Assembly: GCA_015863215.1 (NCBI GenBank)
Contig: JACBXN010000021.1
Coordinates: 1-33,939, forward strand
Reading direction: 5' to 3'
Source of the DNA: Aerococcaceae bacterium DSM 111176
GTDB lineage: Bacteria > Bacillota > Bacilli > Lactobacillales > Aerococcaceae
Length of the DNA: 33,939 nt
Shown: positions 1-8,442 of the stretch, one piece after another
How positions within the stretch are numbered: the stretch's first letter is position 1
Layout of the letters: each line of letters opens with the position of its first letter
Made by a program: the position numbers and the translations under genes
The notes under the pieces: model-generated
Database searches by the model: none
Seen by the model: the letters and a program-made list of their open reading frames with translations, nothing else
Told to the model about the DNA's origin: nothing

Positions 1-36
1 TTCAAATGTCTTACTATCAGCATCTCGGGACATCAT
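1..36 (-). CDS. Possible 5' end of a leftward gene, cut by the window edge
   Basis: On the minus strand an ATG at 36 (with a second ATG at 33) opens a frame that stays open to the window edge, 12 codons reading MMSRDADSKTFE. It is preceded by a GGGTGA-like ribosome site at about 41-46, similar to the one in front of the catalase gene, and by a TATAAT box (minus strand, 59-64). Nothing can be said of the product. The call rests only on the start signals; so short an open frame could be chance. Confidence 0.35.
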   Translation of the reverse strand, partial: MMSRDADSKTFE

Positions 37-58
37 GTTAATCACCCATTTTATTTTT

Positions 59-64
59 ATTATA
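59..64 (-). promoter_or_regulatory. -10 box for the leftward gene at the window edge
   Basis: TATAAT on the minus strand, 22 bases before the possible start at 36. No good -35 hexamer stands 16-18 bases upstream, and the area where it should be is occupied by the left arm of the hairpin at 71-113. The site is weakly supported. Confidence 0.3.
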
Positions 65-70
65 CAGGAA

Positions 71-113
71 AAACCCCTTGAAATCACTATATATCAGTGT
101 TTTCAAGGGGTTT
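71..113. terminator. Strong GC-containing hairpin, terminator-like on the minus strand
   Basis: The arms AAACCCCTTGAAA and TTTCAAGGGGTTT pair perfectly and extend through a CACT/AGTG segment around an AT loop. On the minus strand the stem is followed by TTTTTCC, on the plus strand only by TTT, so minus-strand termination is more likely. yidC already has its own terminator at 251-274, so this one would catch read-through or a small transcript. It overlaps the expected -35 region of the leftward gene and could instead be regulatory. Confidence 0.5.
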
Positions 114-126
114 GTCTACAGCCTGA

Positions 127-160
127 GGTCACATAAGCATATGTGATCTTTTAGTTTTTT
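127..160 (+). terminator. Hairpin with T-rich tail, terminator-like on the plus strand
   Basis: GGTCACATA and TATGTGATC form a 9-bp stem (one G-T pair) with an AGCA loop, followed by TTTTAGTTTTTTT. No plus-strand gene precedes it inside the window, so what it terminates is unknown: a small RNA from about 65-126 or read-through from the left. Confidence 0.4.
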
Positions 161-250
161 TATTTTCGGATAAAAGTTTATCACTTATAAATATTAATCC
201 ATTCTTTATCCAAAATAACAAACCCTAAACAATTTGGTGTGATAAATAAA

Positions 251-274
251 AAGCCCTGACCGAAGTCAGGACTT
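251..274 (-). terminator. Intrinsic terminator of yidC
   Basis: Read on the minus strand, AAGTCCTGAC and GTCAGGGCTT pair around a TTCG tetraloop, followed by TTTATTTATC. It lies 17 bases after the yidC stop codon. A classic rho-independent terminator. Confidence 0.85.
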
Positions 275-291
275 AGTTATTTCGTGATTAT

Positions 292-1251
292 TTATTTACG
301 TTTTCTGTTTTGCTTTCCAGCATTTCGTTTACCATTACCGACGCTTTCCTTTGTTGGAATTAAACGTTCAGAATTGTCCACTTTTTTAGCTTTCTTCACT
401 TTTTTAGAGTCACGTTTGTATGTTGGAATATTTTCATATTTCTTAACTTCTTGTTCCATCATTTTTGTTACTCTTGGACGAATAACATGGTTCATCACTA
501 ATTGTTGAATAACAGCGAACACTCCACCTGTTAAGAAGTATAGACCTAAACCAGCAGCTGCAGTCCAAGAAATCCAACCTAACATAATAGGGTTCATTAA
601 CATCATTGATTTTTGAGTTTGAGCAGCTTGTGGATTGTCATTAGACGGCGTTCCTTTAGAAGTTAACCAGCCTTGTAATGCATAAACAGCAACAACCGCG
701 ATTACAATTGCAATACTACGTTCACCTAAGTTAATTCCCATGAAACTTGAGTTTTGAATTTGTTGTGACGAACGAATCGCAGCATATACTGCTGAGATGA
801 TTGGCATTTGAACGAGTAGAGGTAAACAACCTTCACGTAAACCGCCCATCATATCGATGTCATATTTCTTATAAACTTGTTGTAATTCAGCATTTAAGCG
901 CATTTGCTCTTCTTGCGAATCTGTTTCTTTAATATCAGCTTGGATCGCGTCAATTTCAGGTTGTGCGAATTTCATTTTCGCTTGAGTCATCATTGAGCTC
1001 TTTGTCATATTAATAGTAGAAGGCATCATTAGTAGTCGAGTAATTACTGTCACGATAATAATTGCTACACCGTAGCTACCACCAAAAGTAGTTGCAATCC
1101 AATCAAGGACCATTGATGTAGGTCTTCCTAAATATTCATAGACCCAACCTGAAGGATTACCAGCTGAATCATATGAAACACAGCCTGATAGAATTAGTAC
1201 TGCAACCAGTAACATTCCAACGTAGGCTATTTTTCTGTAATGTTTTTTCAT
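292..1251 (-). CDS. yidC: Membrane protein insertase YidC/OxaA (lipoprotein form)
   Basis: This inserts and folds membrane proteins, alone or with SecYEG, at the cytoplasmic membrane. The 319-residue protein starts with a lipoprotein signal peptide with lipobox LSGC (Cys24), then the YidC/Oxa1 core: a membrane segment around residues 58-75 with the conserved Arg of the hydrophilic groove (VITRLLMMP), a cytoplasmic amphipathic hairpin (about 80-125), and further membrane segments to about residue 255. The last 60 residues are very rich in Lys and Arg, as in the YidC2-type paralogue of streptococci, where the tail contacts the ribosome. Firmicutes usually carry two yidC genes, so a second, perhaps near rnpA, is expected elsewhere. 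The RBS (GGAGTG) precedes ATG 1251, and a promoter lies in the gap to acyP. Family assignment is firm; the YidC2 subtype is inference from the tail. Confidence 0.95.
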   Translation of the reverse strand: MKKHYRKIAYVGMLLVAVLILSGCVSYDSAGNPSGWVYEYLGRPTSMVLDWIATTFGGSYGVAIIIVTVITRLLMMPSTINMTKSSMMTQAKMKFAQPEIDAIQADIKETDSQEEQMRLNAELQQVYKKYDIDMMGGLREGCLPLLVQMPIISAVYAAIRSSQQIQNSSFMGINLGERSIAIVIAVVAVYALQGWLTSKGTPSNDNPQAAQTQKSMMLMNPIMLGWISWTAAAGLGLYFLTGGVFAVIQQLVMNHVIRPRVTKMMEQEVKKYENIPTYKRDSKKVKKAKKVDNSERLIPTKESVGNGKRNAGKQNRKRK

Positions 1252-1286
1252 TTACTTCACTCCGATTATTTTTCTCATACTAAACT

Positions 1287-1315
1287 ACTATATAAAAAAT
1301 CAGAGAGAATTTCAA
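1287..1315 (-). promoter_or_regulatory. Sigma-A-type promoter for yidC
   Basis: On the minus strand TTGAAA (1310-1315) and TATAGT (1287-1292) are separated by exactly 17 bases. It sits in the 86-base gap between acyP and yidC, so yidC can be transcribed on its own as well as by read-through. Confidence 0.65.
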
Positions 1316-1337
1316 TACATATTACTATATTTCATCA

Positions 1338-1613
1338 TTAATAAACGGTTTTAAATGTATCGTATACTTTATCTGAAGCATAATTTTCAACGTCAATGTT
1401 TTCAATTTTCATGAGTCGATGTTGTGGCACCTTTAAATTATCGATATATTTTGCGATATTTTCAGGTGTCCCTTGAGCAATAATCATCACGTCACCATTG
1501 GTTTGATTTCTAACTGTCCCTTTAATCGAATAATCAGATGCCAGTAGCATCGCGTAATTACGGTAGCCAACGCCTTGCACTTTCCCATTTACGGTTAATT
1601 TATAAGTTTTCAT
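1338..1613 (-). CDS. acyP: Acylphosphatase
   Basis: This small cytoplasmic enzyme hydrolyses the carboxyl-phosphate bond of acyl phosphates such as acetyl phosphate and carbamoyl phosphate. At 91 residues it has the usual family length. The signature VNGKVQGVGYR gives the phosphate-binding loop and Arg18; GTVRNQTNGDV gives the catalytic Asn36. The start is supported by an AAAAGGAGA ribosome site upstream. It lies directly upstream of yidC on the same strand and is divergent from ftsK, with only about 50 bases before the ftsK promoter. Physiological role in bacteria is not well defined. Confidence 0.95.
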   Translation of the reverse strand: MKTYKLTVNGKVQGVGYRNYAMLLASDYSIKGTVRNQTNGDVMIIAQGTPENIAKYIDNLKVPQHRLMKIENIDVENYASDKVYDTFKTVY

Positions 1614-1650
1614 AGTGTCTCCTTTTTTATTCGAAAAGTATTTGCTTTAA

Positions 1651-1659
1651 TGATATAAT
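1651..1659 (+). promoter_or_regulatory. Extended -10 promoter of ftsK
   Basis: TGATATAAT (TGn plus perfect TATAAT at 1654-1659). The only -35 candidate is a poor TTCGAA at 1630-1635, 18 bases upstream, so the TG extension probably carries it. Transcription would begin near 1666, just after an alternative upstream TTG at 1665, which argues that translation starts at 1701. Confidence 0.6.
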
Positions 1660-1700
1660 TAAGGTTGCGTGCGTGTCAAATGTTTAGAGGAGGCGAGGAA

Positions 1701-4451
1701 TTGGCGAGAGCGAAAAAACAGACAAATACGAAGAAAAAAGAAAAAAGAGACTATCAATTCACGAGTCTATTTCTTGGCCTAATTATATTATTTATTAGTA
1801 TTATTGCTTTCTTTCAATGGGGAATCGTTGGAAGTTTTATTGTAAATAGCGTTAGATTGTTAATTGGAGAGTATTATCCGATTGCTTTTGCCTTTTTAAT
1901 GTTATTAGCAGGACAATTAATTATTCGAGGAAATGCACCTAATTTTCATTGGCGTGCCTTTACTGGCGGTATTTTATTAACCATCGTCTTAACGACTTAT
2001 CTTCATTACCGTGATTTTTATCCAAATAGTGGGGAAATAGGTTATTTAACAAATGATATTTATCAAATATTCCGAAATGAACTATTAATGAATCAAATAA
2101 GCAGTCCAATGGGTGGTGGATTAATCGGAGCCGTCTTTTATGCATGGACTTTAAATTTATTTGGACAATATGGTACTTATTTACTTTTATTTATTTTATT
2201 CTTCATTAGTTTATTCATGACGATAAATATGCCTGCTGGTAATTTTGCTTCAGCGGTTAGACAATCTTTTAGAGTGATTCGTAATTTCTTTAGAAATTCA
2301 ATTCCTAATATCGATGAGATTCGTGAGGTGGTTTCTACACATCAAGATCAAGAGTCGACTGTAGTTGAAGAGACGAGTAAGGAAGAAATTGAAGCAGATT
2401 ACCATCAATACACACAAACAACAGAGGAAGAAGTAGTAAAAGAACAGCCCAAGACAAAACGTCAAGTTAAAAATAAAAGAGAAAATAATAATGAAGGACG
2501 TTTATTTTCAAAATTATTCAAACGTGATGATGACCGCCCAGCGGTAGACTACACGATGGATTATCAACCCGTCTTCGAAGATGACCGAGTTGAATTTGAG
2601 CCATATGATGGTCCAGCATTAGGTAAACGTCGCGATAACGACATTGTTTTAGACTTAGATTATTTTGATAAAATGGATAGTCCAGAACAAACAGAAGATA
2701 AATCACCTAATCGAATTTCAGTTTCTTCTTATGAATATGAAGAAGAGGCTGTGGAAAAATTTAAACCAGAGCCCGTTGTAGAGACAAATTTGGAACCTGA
2801 GTATGAACCTGTCTTTGATATTGAAGAGGAAGAACCTGAGGAAGAGCCGGTTCAAACAAATGTACCAGAAGTTGATATAACTGAACTTGAGCAAGTCAAA
2901 CCCACTTATTCTCAGGAAGCAAGTCATTGGCAAGAACAAGCAACGGTATCTCATAATTTAACCGATGATGAAATTGAAACAACTTTACAAACGGCAGAAC
3001 AAAACCAACCAAAAATTAAAAAGTCCGGTGCTAAAAAGAAAACATCATCTGGTAAATATCGTTTACCGACTAAAAGTTTATTGACCAAAATTCCACCAGT
3101 CGACCAATCGGAAGAGTATGAACGTATTAATGTAAACATTGACAAACTGGAAATGACTTTTAAGAGTTTTGGTGTGGATGCAACGGTTGTTAAAGCTAAT
3201 TTAGGACCATCAGTAACAAAATATGAAATCGAACCTGCTGTGGGTGTAAAAGTAAGCAAAATTGTTTCATTATCTGATGACATAGCGCTAGCATTAGCAG
3301 CCCGTGACGTCCGTATTGAAGCACCTATACCTGGTAAATCATTAATTGGGATTGAAGTACCAAATACTCAAGTGAGTCCAGTTTCGTTTTGGGAAGTAAT
3401 TGATCCTGCGCTTAAGAGTGATAAAATACTGGAAGTACCTCTTGGACGTGATGTGTCAGGGACTGTTTCCTTGGCAGACTTAAGTAAAATGCCCCACTTA
3501 TTAATTGCAGGTGCAACAGGTAGTGGTAAGTCTGTAGGGATGAATGTTATTATTGTGTCGCTCTTAATGAAAGCAAGGCCTGATGAAGTTAAATTTTTAA
3601 TGATCGACCCGAAAAAGGTTGAGCTGACCATGTATAATGAATTACCTCATTTATTATCACCGGTCGTTACAAATCCAAGAAAAGCAGCCAAAGCATTAAA
3701 CAACGTCGTTGAAGAAATGGAACGCCGCTATGAATTATTTGCGGCAACTTCAGTTCGTAATGTGGACGGCTATAATGATTATATTAATGAAGTAAATGCT
3801 GAAGGTAATGAACAATATGAATTATTACCGAAAATTGTTGTATTCATTGATGAGTTAGCTGACTTAATGTTAGTAGCATCGAACGAAGTTGAAACGGCTA
3901 TTATTCGTTTAGCTCAAATGGCTCGTGCAGCAGGAATTCATATGATTATCGCAACACAACGTCCATCAGTTGATGTAATTACAGGTATAATTAAAGCCAA
4001 CGTGCCGTCACGATTAGCTTTTGCGGTTTCAAGTGGTACCGATTCACGGACGATTCTTGATTCAGTGGGGGCAGAGAAACTACTCGGTCGCGGAGATATG
4101 TTATTCCAACCAATGGGCATGAATAAACCAGTTCGTGTTCAAGGTGCTTACATTTCTGACTCGGAAGTGGAGCGCATTACTGATTTTATTAAAGATCAAA
4201 GCGAACCTGAATATGATGAAACGATTATTGTGAGTGAAGAATTAATGGAAATGGCGGATGCCTCAGAGGATGAATACTTTGAAGATGCCGTCGAATTAAT
4301 AAAAGAACAAGAGACTGTGAGTATCAGCCAATTGCAACGCCGTTTTAGAATTGGTTATAACCGAGCTGCCCGTTTAATTGATGATTTGGAAGCGATGGGC
4401 TATGTTTCTGAAGCAGACGGTAGTAAACCAAGGCAAGTATTGATAGATTAA
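1701..4451 (+). CDS. ftsK: DNA translocase FtsK/SpoIIIE
   Basis: This is a septum-located motor that pumps chromosome DNA out of the closing division site and directs XerCD dimer resolution at dif. From the TTG at 1701 it has 916 residues. The order is: a basic N-terminus, four to five membrane segments in the first 180 residues, a long acidic linker rich in Glu, Pro and Gln (about 190-480), the alpha/beta motor domain with Walker A GATGSGKS near residue 605 and a Walker B-like [11 protein letters not shown] near 720, and a winged-helix gamma domain at the C-terminus ([21 protein letters not shown]) that reads the orienting sequences. TTG 1701 is chosen because AGAGGAGG (1686-1693) stands 7 bases before it. 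The frame extends to a TTG at 1665, but that would coincide with the predicted transcription start and has no ribosome site. Monocistronic, ending at a hairpin. Confidence 0.95.
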   Translation: MARAKKQTNTKKKEKRDYQFTSLFLGLIILFISIIAFFQWGIVGSFIVNSVRLLIGEYYPIAFAFLMLLAGQLIIRGNAPNFHWRAFTGGILLTIVLTTYLHYRDFYPNSGEIGYLTNDIYQIFRNELLMNQISSPMGGGLIGAVFYAWTLNLFGQYGTYLLLFILFFISLFMTINMPAGNFASAVRQSFRVIRNFFRNSIPNIDEIREVVSTHQDQESTVVEETSKEEIEADYHQYTQTTEEEVVKEQPKTKRQVKNKRENNNEGRLFSKLFKRDDDRPAVDYTMDYQPVFEDDRVEFEPYDGPALGKRRDNDIVLDLDYFDKMDSPEQTEDKSPNRISVSSYEYEEEAVEKFKPEPVVETNLEPEYEPVFDIEEEEPEEEPVQTNVPEVDITELEQVKPTYSQEASHWQEQATVSHNLTDDEIETTLQTAEQNQPKIKKSGAKKKTSSGKYRLPTKSLLTKIPPVDQSEEYERINVNIDKLEMTFKSFGVDATVVKANLGPSVTKYEIEPAVGVKVSKIVSLSDDIALALAARDVRIEAPIPGKSLIGIEVPNTQVSPVSFWEVIDPALKSDKILEVPLGRDVSGTVSLADLSKMPHLLIAGATGSGKSVGMNVIIVSLLMKARPDEVKFLMIDPKKVELTMYNELPHLLSPVVTNPRKAAKALNNVVEEMERRYELFAATSVRNVDGYNDYINEVNAEGNEQYELLPKIVVFIDELADLMLVASNEVETAIIRLAQMARAAGIHMIIATQRPSVDVITGIIKANVPSRLAFAVSSGTDSRTILDSVGAEKLLGRGDMLFQPMGMNKPVRVQGAYISDSEVERITDFIKDQSEPEYDETIIVSEELMEMADASEDEYFEDAVELIKEQETVSISQLQRRFRIGYNRAARLIDDLEAMGYVSEADGSKPRQVLID

Positions 4452-4457
4452 TCTAAT

Positions 4458-4498
4458 ACAAGCATCATTTCTTATTGAAGAAGTGATGCTTGTTTTTT
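4458..4498 (+). terminator. Intrinsic terminator of ftsK
   Basis: ACAAGCATCATTTCTT pairs with AAGAAGTGATGCTTGT (one G-T pair) around an ATTG loop, followed by TTTTTT. It begins 7 bases after the stop codon. Confidence 0.85.
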
Positions 4499-4556
4499 AG
4501 TGGAATTTTGACAAATATAAATCAAATTTGTATTTTGTTTGAATTCTTGATTACAA

Positions 4557-4587
4557 ATGACAAAGAAATTGTTTGTTACTGTATAAT
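4557..4587 (+). promoter_or_regulatory. Promoter of the CAP-domain gene
   Basis: TATAAT at 4582-4587 with ATGACA at 4557-4562 (5 of 6 to TTGACA). The 19-base spacing is a little long. The start codon follows 30 bases after the -10 box. Confidence 0.5.
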
Positions 4588-4617
4588 GTATCTACTAAGA
4601 ATTTGAAGGAGTTTATG

Positions 4618-5661
4618 ATGAGCCGTAAAATAAAAAGATTAATCGTGCTAGCATCGGTGGTGTTAACATTTCCATTTTGGAGTCCAGCAGTCGACAATCT
4701 AACAGCGAATATCCAAAATCAAGCAACAAATTATTTGAAGTATGACCTTAAATTATTGCCATTATCACAGCGTAAGGCCAGTATGATTGATGTCAGTGCC
4801 GAAGAGCCAATGCGTGTTGGTGGAGTTGATATCGGGGACAACCGTGAGCAGGTTGAGTTTATTCATCAACAACAAACGGAGTCGCTGAATGAATATGGTT
4901 TAAATTGGACAACCTATCACCAAGATTATCAAAATTTTATGATGGTCATGTATGATGAAAATCAAACGGTGCGCGGTTTGTTTTCCAATCAAGATATTTT
5001 CCAATTACCCTATGATATTCAAACAGGCACAGCTAAATCACAAGTAAGGGAACTCTTGGGAGAACCTTTGAAATTTATTGAAAAGGGTAATACTCATTAT
5101 ATTATTGATAGTGAAGAAGCATATGATGTCTATTTATTAAATAATCAATTTATTACTATTTTCTATGATTCATATCAAGATAATATCGTTACAGCGGTTC
5201 AACTCATTGACTATGATATTGAAATGAATTTTGATTCACTTTATAGTGAGGGGAATTTAGATTTCAGCTATGCACTTGAGGAACAACTTTTTGATCTGAC
5301 AAATTCTACACGTACTAAGTTTGAATTACCAACGCTTGAATGGTCACAAATTGCAGCCGATAATGCTTATAATCACAGTCAAGATATGGCAGATAATCAA
5401 TTTTTTGATCATGTGAATTTAGAAGGGCAAACACCTTTTGACCGAATGAGTGAGGACGGAATCGCATTTACAATTGCTGCAGAAAACTTAGCATTTGGTC
5501 AAAAAAGCAGTATTTATGCTCATCAAGGTTTAATGAATTCTGAGGGACATCGTGTGAATATTTTACAACCAGATGTGACATTATTGGGGACGGGTGTTAC
5601 TTTTGACGTGGAGAACCAACCATATTATACAGAAATATTTTTTAGCGATATTATGTGGTAA
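4618..5661 (+). CDS. Secreted CAP/SCP-domain protein with CAP-associated N-terminal domain (YlbC-like)
   Basis: The 347-residue protein has a basic N-terminus and one hydrophobic segment (about residues 5-20, KRLIVLASVVLTFPFW), so it is exported or membrane-anchored. Residues about 60-200 resemble the CAP_assoc_N domain (GVDIGDNREQV...; LGEPLKFIEKG). Residues about 225-347 form a CAP domain: LFDLTNSTR start, HSQDMADNQFFDH, AENLAFG and SEGHRVNIL, with the two His and the Glu typical of the family cavity. This arrangement is that of Bacillus subtilis YlbC. The molecular function of bacterial CAP proteins is mostly unknown. ATG 4618 is preferred over ATG 4615 because AAGGAG (4606-4611) lies 6 bases before it; longer upstream frames overlap the promoter. 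The gene stands alone between ftsK and the BMP gene. Confidence 0.85.
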   Translation: MSRKIKRLIVLASVVLTFPFWSPAVDNLTANIQNQATNYLKYDLKLLPLSQRKASMIDVSAEEPMRVGGVDIGDNREQVEFIHQQQTESLNEYGLNWTTYHQDYQNFMMVMYDENQTVRGLFSNQDIFQLPYDIQTGTAKSQVRELLGEPLKFIEKGNTHYIIDSEEAYDVYLLNNQFITIFYDSYQDNIVTAVQLIDYDIEMNFDSLYSEGNLDFSYALEEQLFDLTNSTRTKFELPTLEWSQIAADNAYNHSQDMADNQFFDHVNLEGQTPFDRMSEDGIAFTIAAENLAFGQKSSIYAHQGLMNSEGHRVNILQPDVTLLGTGVTFDVENQPYYTEIFFSDIMW

Positions 5662-5678
5662 TCGGTTTCAAATAATAG

Positions 5679-5684
5679 TATAAT
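5679..5684 (+). promoter_or_regulatory. Possible -10 box for the BMP-family gene
   Basis: A perfect TATAAT, but only a poor -35 (TGGTAA, 5656-5661) at 17 bases. It would give a leader of about 75 bases containing the AT-rich hairpin at 5695-5720. Confidence 0.35.
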
Positions 5685-5694
5685 GATTTGTAGC

Positions 5695-5728
5695 AATACT
5701 TTGAAATGTTAAAAAGTATTTAATTTTT
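5695..5728 (+). terminator. Weak AT-rich hairpin in the CAP-BMP gap
   Basis: AATACTTT pairs with AAAGTATT around a 10-base loop, followed by TAATTTTTAC. It could be a weak terminator for the CAP-domain gene or an attenuator in the leader of the next gene. The stem has few G-C pairs. Confidence 0.35.
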
Positions 5729-5764
5729 ACCAGTGAGTAAATAAAATTATAGGAGGCATTGCAA

Positions 5765-6811
5765 ATGAAAAAGCATAGCAAATTAGTAAAATACACTATG
5801 GCAGGTTTAGCTCTATTAGGAGCGGTTGCACCCATGACAGCACAAGCACAAGACGAAGAAGGTTTAGCTTCTGTTGTAATGATTACAGATATCGGTGGGG
5901 TTGACGATAAATCATTTAACCAATCAGCTTGGGAAGGAATCTCAGCTTATGGTGAGGAAAATGGTTTAGAACGTGGTGCACAAGGATATGACTATATCCA
6001 GTCAGATAGTGACTCTGATTTTATTAATAATATTAATACTGCAATGCAAGCAAATTTTGATTTAATTTTTGGTATTGGTTATAAACTAGAACCAGCGATT
6101 AATCAAACAGCTCAACAATTTAGAGATAAAAACTTTATCATTGTTGATGCTACTTCAGAAGAAGAAAATGTCGCAACAATTAACTTTAAAGACCACGAGG
6201 CTTCATTCTTAGCCGGTGTTGCCGCAGCAATGACAACTGAAACAGATCATATTGGTTTCGTTGGTGGGGTTGAAGGGGTTGTTATCGACCGTTTTGAAGC
6301 TGGATTCGTTGCCGGTGCTCAAGCAGTAAATCCTGATATCCAAATTACTGTAGAATATGCAGGTAGCTTTGGTGATGCATCAGCAGGTAAACAAATCGCA
6401 GCAGCAATGTATGCAAATGACGCAGACATTATCTTCCACGCATCAGGTGATACTGGAAATGGTGTCTTCTCAGAAGCGAAAGACTTAGTAACAAATGACC
6501 CTTCACGTAACTTATGGGTTATCGGTGTTGACCGTGATCAAGATGAGGAAGGGATTGTAGAAGTTGACGGCGAAGAGCGTCACTTAACATTAACTTCAAC
6601 ATTAAAACAAGTAGGTACAGGTATTCGTACATTTATTGATGAAACAAATGCTAACGGATTCCAAGCAACACACGCTGTTTATGGTTTAGAAGATGGTGGT
6701 GTTGATTTAACTGAAGGCCAATTATCGGATGAAGTTAAAGAAGCAGTTAATGACTACAGACAACAAATTATTGATGGAGAAATTGAAGTTCCAGAAACAC
6801 CAGAACGTTAA
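5765..6811 (+). CDS. BMP-family (PnrA/TmpC-like) nucleoside-type substrate-binding protein, no lipobox
   Basis: The basic membrane protein family binds nucleosides or related ligands for ABC importers. The 348-residue protein shows the family signature near the mature N-terminus (ITDIGGVDDKSFNQSAWEG) and later family blocks (IGYKLEPAINQTAQQFRDKNFIIVDA; FKDHEASFLAGVAAAM; GVEGVVIDRFEAGFVAGA; IIFHASGDTGNGVFSEA). The signal peptide (MKKHSKLVKY...APMTAQA, cleavage about residue 28) has no cysteine, so the protein should be released by signal peptidase I rather than lipid-anchored. That is unusual for a Gram-positive binding protein. No ATPase or permease genes flank it. The start ATG 5765 has AGGAGG (5751-5756) 8 bases upstream. 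Family call is firm; the ligand is not known. Confidence 0.9.
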   Translation: MKKHSKLVKYTMAGLALLGAVAPMTAQAQDEEGLASVVMITDIGGVDDKSFNQSAWEGISAYGEENGLERGAQGYDYIQSDSDSDFINNINTAMQANFDLIFGIGYKLEPAINQTAQQFRDKNFIIVDATSEEENVATINFKDHEASFLAGVAAAMTTETDHIGFVGGVEGVVIDRFEAGFVAGAQAVNPDIQITVEYAGSFGDASAGKQIAAAMYANDADIIFHASGDTGNGVFSEAKDLVTNDPSRNLWVIGVDRDQDEEGIVEVDGEERHLTLTSTLKQVGTGIRTFIDETNANGFQATHAVYGLEDGGVDLTEGQLSDEVKEAVNDYRQQIIDGEIEVPETPER

Positions 6812-6841
6812 TTTTTAATCAATTATTTCAAACAATCAATC

Positions 6842-6872
6842 ATCCCGGAGCAAATATGCTTCGGGATTTTTT
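6842..6872 (+). terminator. Intrinsic terminator of the BMP-family gene
   Basis: ATCCCGGAGCA pairs with TGCTTCGGGAT (one G-T pair) around AATA, followed by TTTTTT. Strong GC stem 30 bases after the stop codon. Confidence 0.88.
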
Positions 6873-6927
6873 GTGTGTAATTTAAGAATCTCACGTATAA
6901 AGTTAAAGTTTGATGAAAAGGGTGCAA

Positions 6928-6956
6928 TTCGCATTCGGTACGCCATGTTCTATGAT
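6928..6956 (+). promoter_or_regulatory. Promoter of the D-serine ammonia-lyase gene
   Basis: TTCGCA (6928-6933, 4 of 6) and TATGAT (6951-6956, 5 of 6) are spaced 17 bases apart. The start codon follows about 43 bases later. Confidence 0.45.
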
Positions 6957-6999
6957 AAAATATCAGAGTTGTACTTTTAAAATAGAAAGGAAGGTATCG

Positions 7000-8337
7000 A
7001 TGACAATCAATAAATTGGAGAATACGATCCCTCAATTAAAAGAACTACGCCAGATGGAGGATATTTTTTGGATTAATCCTAATAACGAAAGTGTCGAAGA
7101 AGCAAATGCCAAAGTGGAATACTCAATGGCTGACATTTTAGATGCCTCCGACCGACTTGAACGTTTTGCGCCATTTATTAAACGTGCATTCAGTGATACG
7201 GTCGAAACAAATGGTATGATTGAATCATTTATTACCGAAATCCCAGAATTTAAATCATATTTAGAAACTTATTATCAAACAGCGATTCATGGGAAAATGT
7301 ATTTAAAACGTGATGATTCACTGCCAATTGCTGGAACAATTAAAGCACGTGGTGCTATTTATGAAGTATTAAAACATGCAGAAACGATTGCGCTTGAAGC
7401 AGGATTATTATCAGGATACGATGATGATTACACTAAATTTATTTCTACTGAATTTCGCGAATTCTTTAGTGGGCGTCAAATAGTTGTTGGAACGACTGGA
7501 AACTTAGGTATTTCGGTAGGGACAATGGCGCGCGCACTCGGCTTTGAAGTAGTCATTCATATGTCAGTTGAAGCCAAAGATTGGAAGAAAGAATTCCTAA
7601 GATCACGTGGAGTGAAGGTTGTTGAACATAATACCAACTTTACTGAAGCAGTTAATCAAGGGCGTATGGAATCAATGGCCAACCCAGTGTCATATTTCGT
7701 CGATGATGAGCATTCAGTTGATTTATTTATGGGGTATACTGTTGGTGGCCTAAGATTAAAGAAACAACTAGAGGAAGCTAATATCTCAGTAGATGCTGAT
7801 CATCCACTCTTTGTATATCTACCTTGTGGAATTGGTGGTAGTCCAGGTGGGATTACATTTGGTTTGAAACAAGTTTTCGGTGACCATGTTCATTGTTTCT
7901 TTGCCGAACCAGCGCATATGCCATCAATGTTACTAGGTCTAATGACTCAAGAATATGACAACATCAATGTTACGGACATTGATATTGATGGTAAAACTGT
8001 CATGGACGGACTGGCAGTACCACAAACTTCAGGTTTTGTTGCTGAATTGATGGAACATTATTTCGACGGTGGGTTAACCGTTAGTGAAAAAGATTCTATG
8101 CATTTACTTGCTAAAATGAATGATTTAGAGAATATTCAATTAGAACCTGCTGCTTTAGCGGGGACACCAGGTCCAAGTCGATTATTCCAAACGGTAGAAG
8201 GACAGACATTCTTGGACAAGTTGAATGTATCTGATAAAATGGATAATATTACCCATATCGCCTGGGCGACCGGTGGATCGATGGTTCCTGAGGAAGACAT
8301 GCAAGCCTTTATTCAAGAAGGTTTAAAAACTTATTAA
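7000..8337 (+). CDS. dsdA: D-serine ammonia-lyase (D-serine dehydratase)
   Basis: This cytoplasmic PLP enzyme of the fold-type II family turns D-serine into pyruvate and ammonia, removing a toxic D-amino acid and supplying carbon. From ATG 7000 it has 445 residues, close to the 442 of the E. coli enzyme. The PLP lysine is Lys115 in LPIAGTIKARGA (Lys118 in E. coli). TTGNLGISVG and the glycine-rich phosphate loop PCGIGGSPGGI follow, and the C-terminal part matches the family (EPAALAGTPG; HIAWATGGSMVPEEDM). ATG 7000 is chosen because of AAAGGAAGG (6986-6994); the frame runs about 30 codons further upstream, but those overlap the promoter. No dsdC-type regulator or D-serine permease is next to it, so induction by D-serine cannot be inferred. 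The gene is monocistronic. Confidence 0.93.
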   Translation: MTINKLENTIPQLKELRQMEDIFWINPNNESVEEANAKVEYSMADILDASDRLERFAPFIKRAFSDTVETNGMIESFITEIPEFKSYLETYYQTAIHGKMYLKRDDSLPIAGTIKARGAIYEVLKHAETIALEAGLLSGYDDDYTKFISTEFREFFSGRQIVVGTTGNLGISVGTMARALGFEVVIHMSVEAKDWKKEFLRSRGVKVVEHNTNFTEAVNQGRMESMANPVSYFVDDEHSVDLFMGYTVGGLRLKKQLEEANISVDADHPLFVYLPCGIGGSPGGITFGLKQVFGDHVHCFFAEPAHMPSMLLGLMTQEYDNINVTDIDIDGKTVMDGLAVPQTSGFVAELMEHYFDGGLTVSEKDSMHLLAKMNDLENIQLEPAALAGTPGPSRLFQTVEGQTFLDKLNVSDKMDNITHIAWATGGSMVPEEDMQAFIQEGLKTY

Positions 8338-8350
8338 TAGATAATTTAAA

Positions 8351-8389
8351 AGTAATGAAATGTATTTAAATACGTTTCGTTGCTTTTTT
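8351..8389 (+). terminator. Intrinsic terminator of dsdA
   Basis: AGTAATGAAATGTAT pairs with ATACGTTTCGTTGCT, with three G-T pairs, around TTAA, followed by TTTTTT. Confidence 0.75.
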
Positions 8390-8442
8390 GTTTCAGGTGA
8401 TTATAACGCGATGAATTATATCATAACTTTAGAGTGTAATTA

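Noticed and set aside
2718-3283. Open frames on the minus strand within ftsK
   Set aside because: They are antisense shadows of a strong gene, with no ribosome sites or family motifs.
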